Positions 5,779-6,039 of a stretch of DNA of 6,039 nucleotides are shown here, piece by piece. Origin of the DNA: Paenibacillus sp. (lineage in GTDB: Bacteria > Bacillota > Bacilli > Paenibacillales > Paenibacillaceae). Below the pieces are notes generated by a model. The model saw only the letters and a list, made by a program, of their open reading frames with translations, was not told the origin of the DNA and did no database searches. Numbering within the stretch: position 1 is the stretch's first letter; each line of letters starts with the position of its first letter. The DNA is taken from assembly GCA_029256665.1 (NCBI GenBank), contig JAQSXN010000270.1, positions 1 through 6,039 on the forward strand. Reading direction: 5' to 3'. The position numbers were made by a program, and so were the translations under genes.

Positions 5779-6039
5779 GCTCGATGCCGTCGTCTTTAAC
5801 GATGCAATGAAGGCAGCCGTGATGAAGCAAGCGGCGAGGAAGCCGTCGTTCTGGACGAAGGAGCTGGTCATTCCCGTCCCGGCAATCGTAGCGGCTGCCG
5901 TTCTGATGTGCGCCATTCCCTTCGCTTGCTGGCATCAGGCCAAGTCGCTCCAAAGCCCCGCCCTCCAAACGTCTGCTTCCGATTCCCGGGCGGAGCAGAC
6001 GCAGCGATTGATTGTTTCGTCGGCAGGCGTATTCTACGA
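5732..6039 (+). CDS. Probable membrane-bound anti-sigma factor, 3' end outside window
   Basis: The frame is open from the ATG at 5732 to the right edge (102 complete codons, no stop), so the protein is incomplete. GGGAGG (5718-5723) lies 8 bases upstream, inside the end of the sigma factor gene. Visible parts: a charged N-terminal segment (about residues 1-44, MRKLQEKELG onwards) likely to be cytoplasmic, one hydrophobic helix at about 45-67 containing Cys60 and Cys66, then a Ser/Gln-rich stretch that would start the extracytoplasmic part. In ECF operons, the overlapping downstream gene with a short cytoplasmic domain and one membrane helix is usually the anti-sigma factor that holds the sigma at the membrane. 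The HX3CX2C zinc motif of classical ZAS anti-sigma factors is not present in the N-terminal segment. The role is inferred mainly from position and topology. An unrelated membrane or lipid-sensing protein remains possible. Confidence 0.8.
   Translation, partial: MRKLQEKELGNKLRDELDAVVFNDAMKAAVMKQAARKPSFWTKELVIPVPAIVAAAVLMCAIPFACWHQAKSLQSPALQTSASDSRAEQTQRLIVSSAGVFY

Noticed and set aside
1..6039. Mobile element, CRISPR array, tRNA/rRNA, toxin-antitoxin or phage-defence system
   Set aside because: No repeat-spacer pattern, transposase, cloverleaf or defence-type domain was seen. The window is ordinary chromosomal content plus one signalling pair.

Overview
The window looks like chromosomal DNA of a Gram-positive, moderately GC-rich member of the Bacillota, most likely Paenibacillaceae (Paenibacillus/Cohnella-like). 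This is inferred from strong AGGAGG-type ribosome binding sites, GTG start usage, protein style (UvrA, long U32/DUF3656 protein, ECF sigma plus membrane partner) and intrinsic terminators with T-tracts. No database search was possible, so the genus is an inference.

Layout. (1) 1-723, +: the last 240 codons of uvrA, cut by the left edge. (2) 839-1054, +: a 71-residue two-helix membrane protein of unknown function, with its own candidate promoter and a strong RBS. It is followed by two hairpins (1068-1106 and 1126-1177); the second can terminate in both directions. (3) 1278-2246, -: a 322-residue TIM-barrel protein of the sugar phosphate isomerase/epimerase group, convergent with the genes to its left. 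(4) 2247-2522: a divergent intergenic region with an extended -10 promoter for the minus-strand gene, a cre-like (CcpA-type) sequence and short palindromes next to it, and a weak candidate promoter for the plus-strand gene. (5) 2523-5051, +: an 842-residue U32/DUF3656 protein, probably an RNA-hydroxylation-type enzyme related to RlhA/TrhP, carrying two separate four-cysteine clusters and closed by a textbook terminator. (6) 5167-5778, +: an ECF-type sigma factor with a GTG start, overlapping by 47 bases (7) 5732-6039+, +: a single-pass membrane protein that is probably its anti-sigma partner, cut by the right edge.

The genes do not form one pathway. uvrA is DNA repair housekeeping, the TIM-barrel enzyme looks like carbohydrate metabolism (consistent with the cre-like site), the U32 protein looks like RNA modification, and the last two genes form a signalling pair. 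I found no mobile element, CRISPR array, tRNA or rRNA, and no convincing undescribed system. The points most worth a second look are the regulatory architecture at 2264-2344, the duplicated cysteine clusters of the U32 protein, and the inverted-repeat leader of the sigma factor gene.
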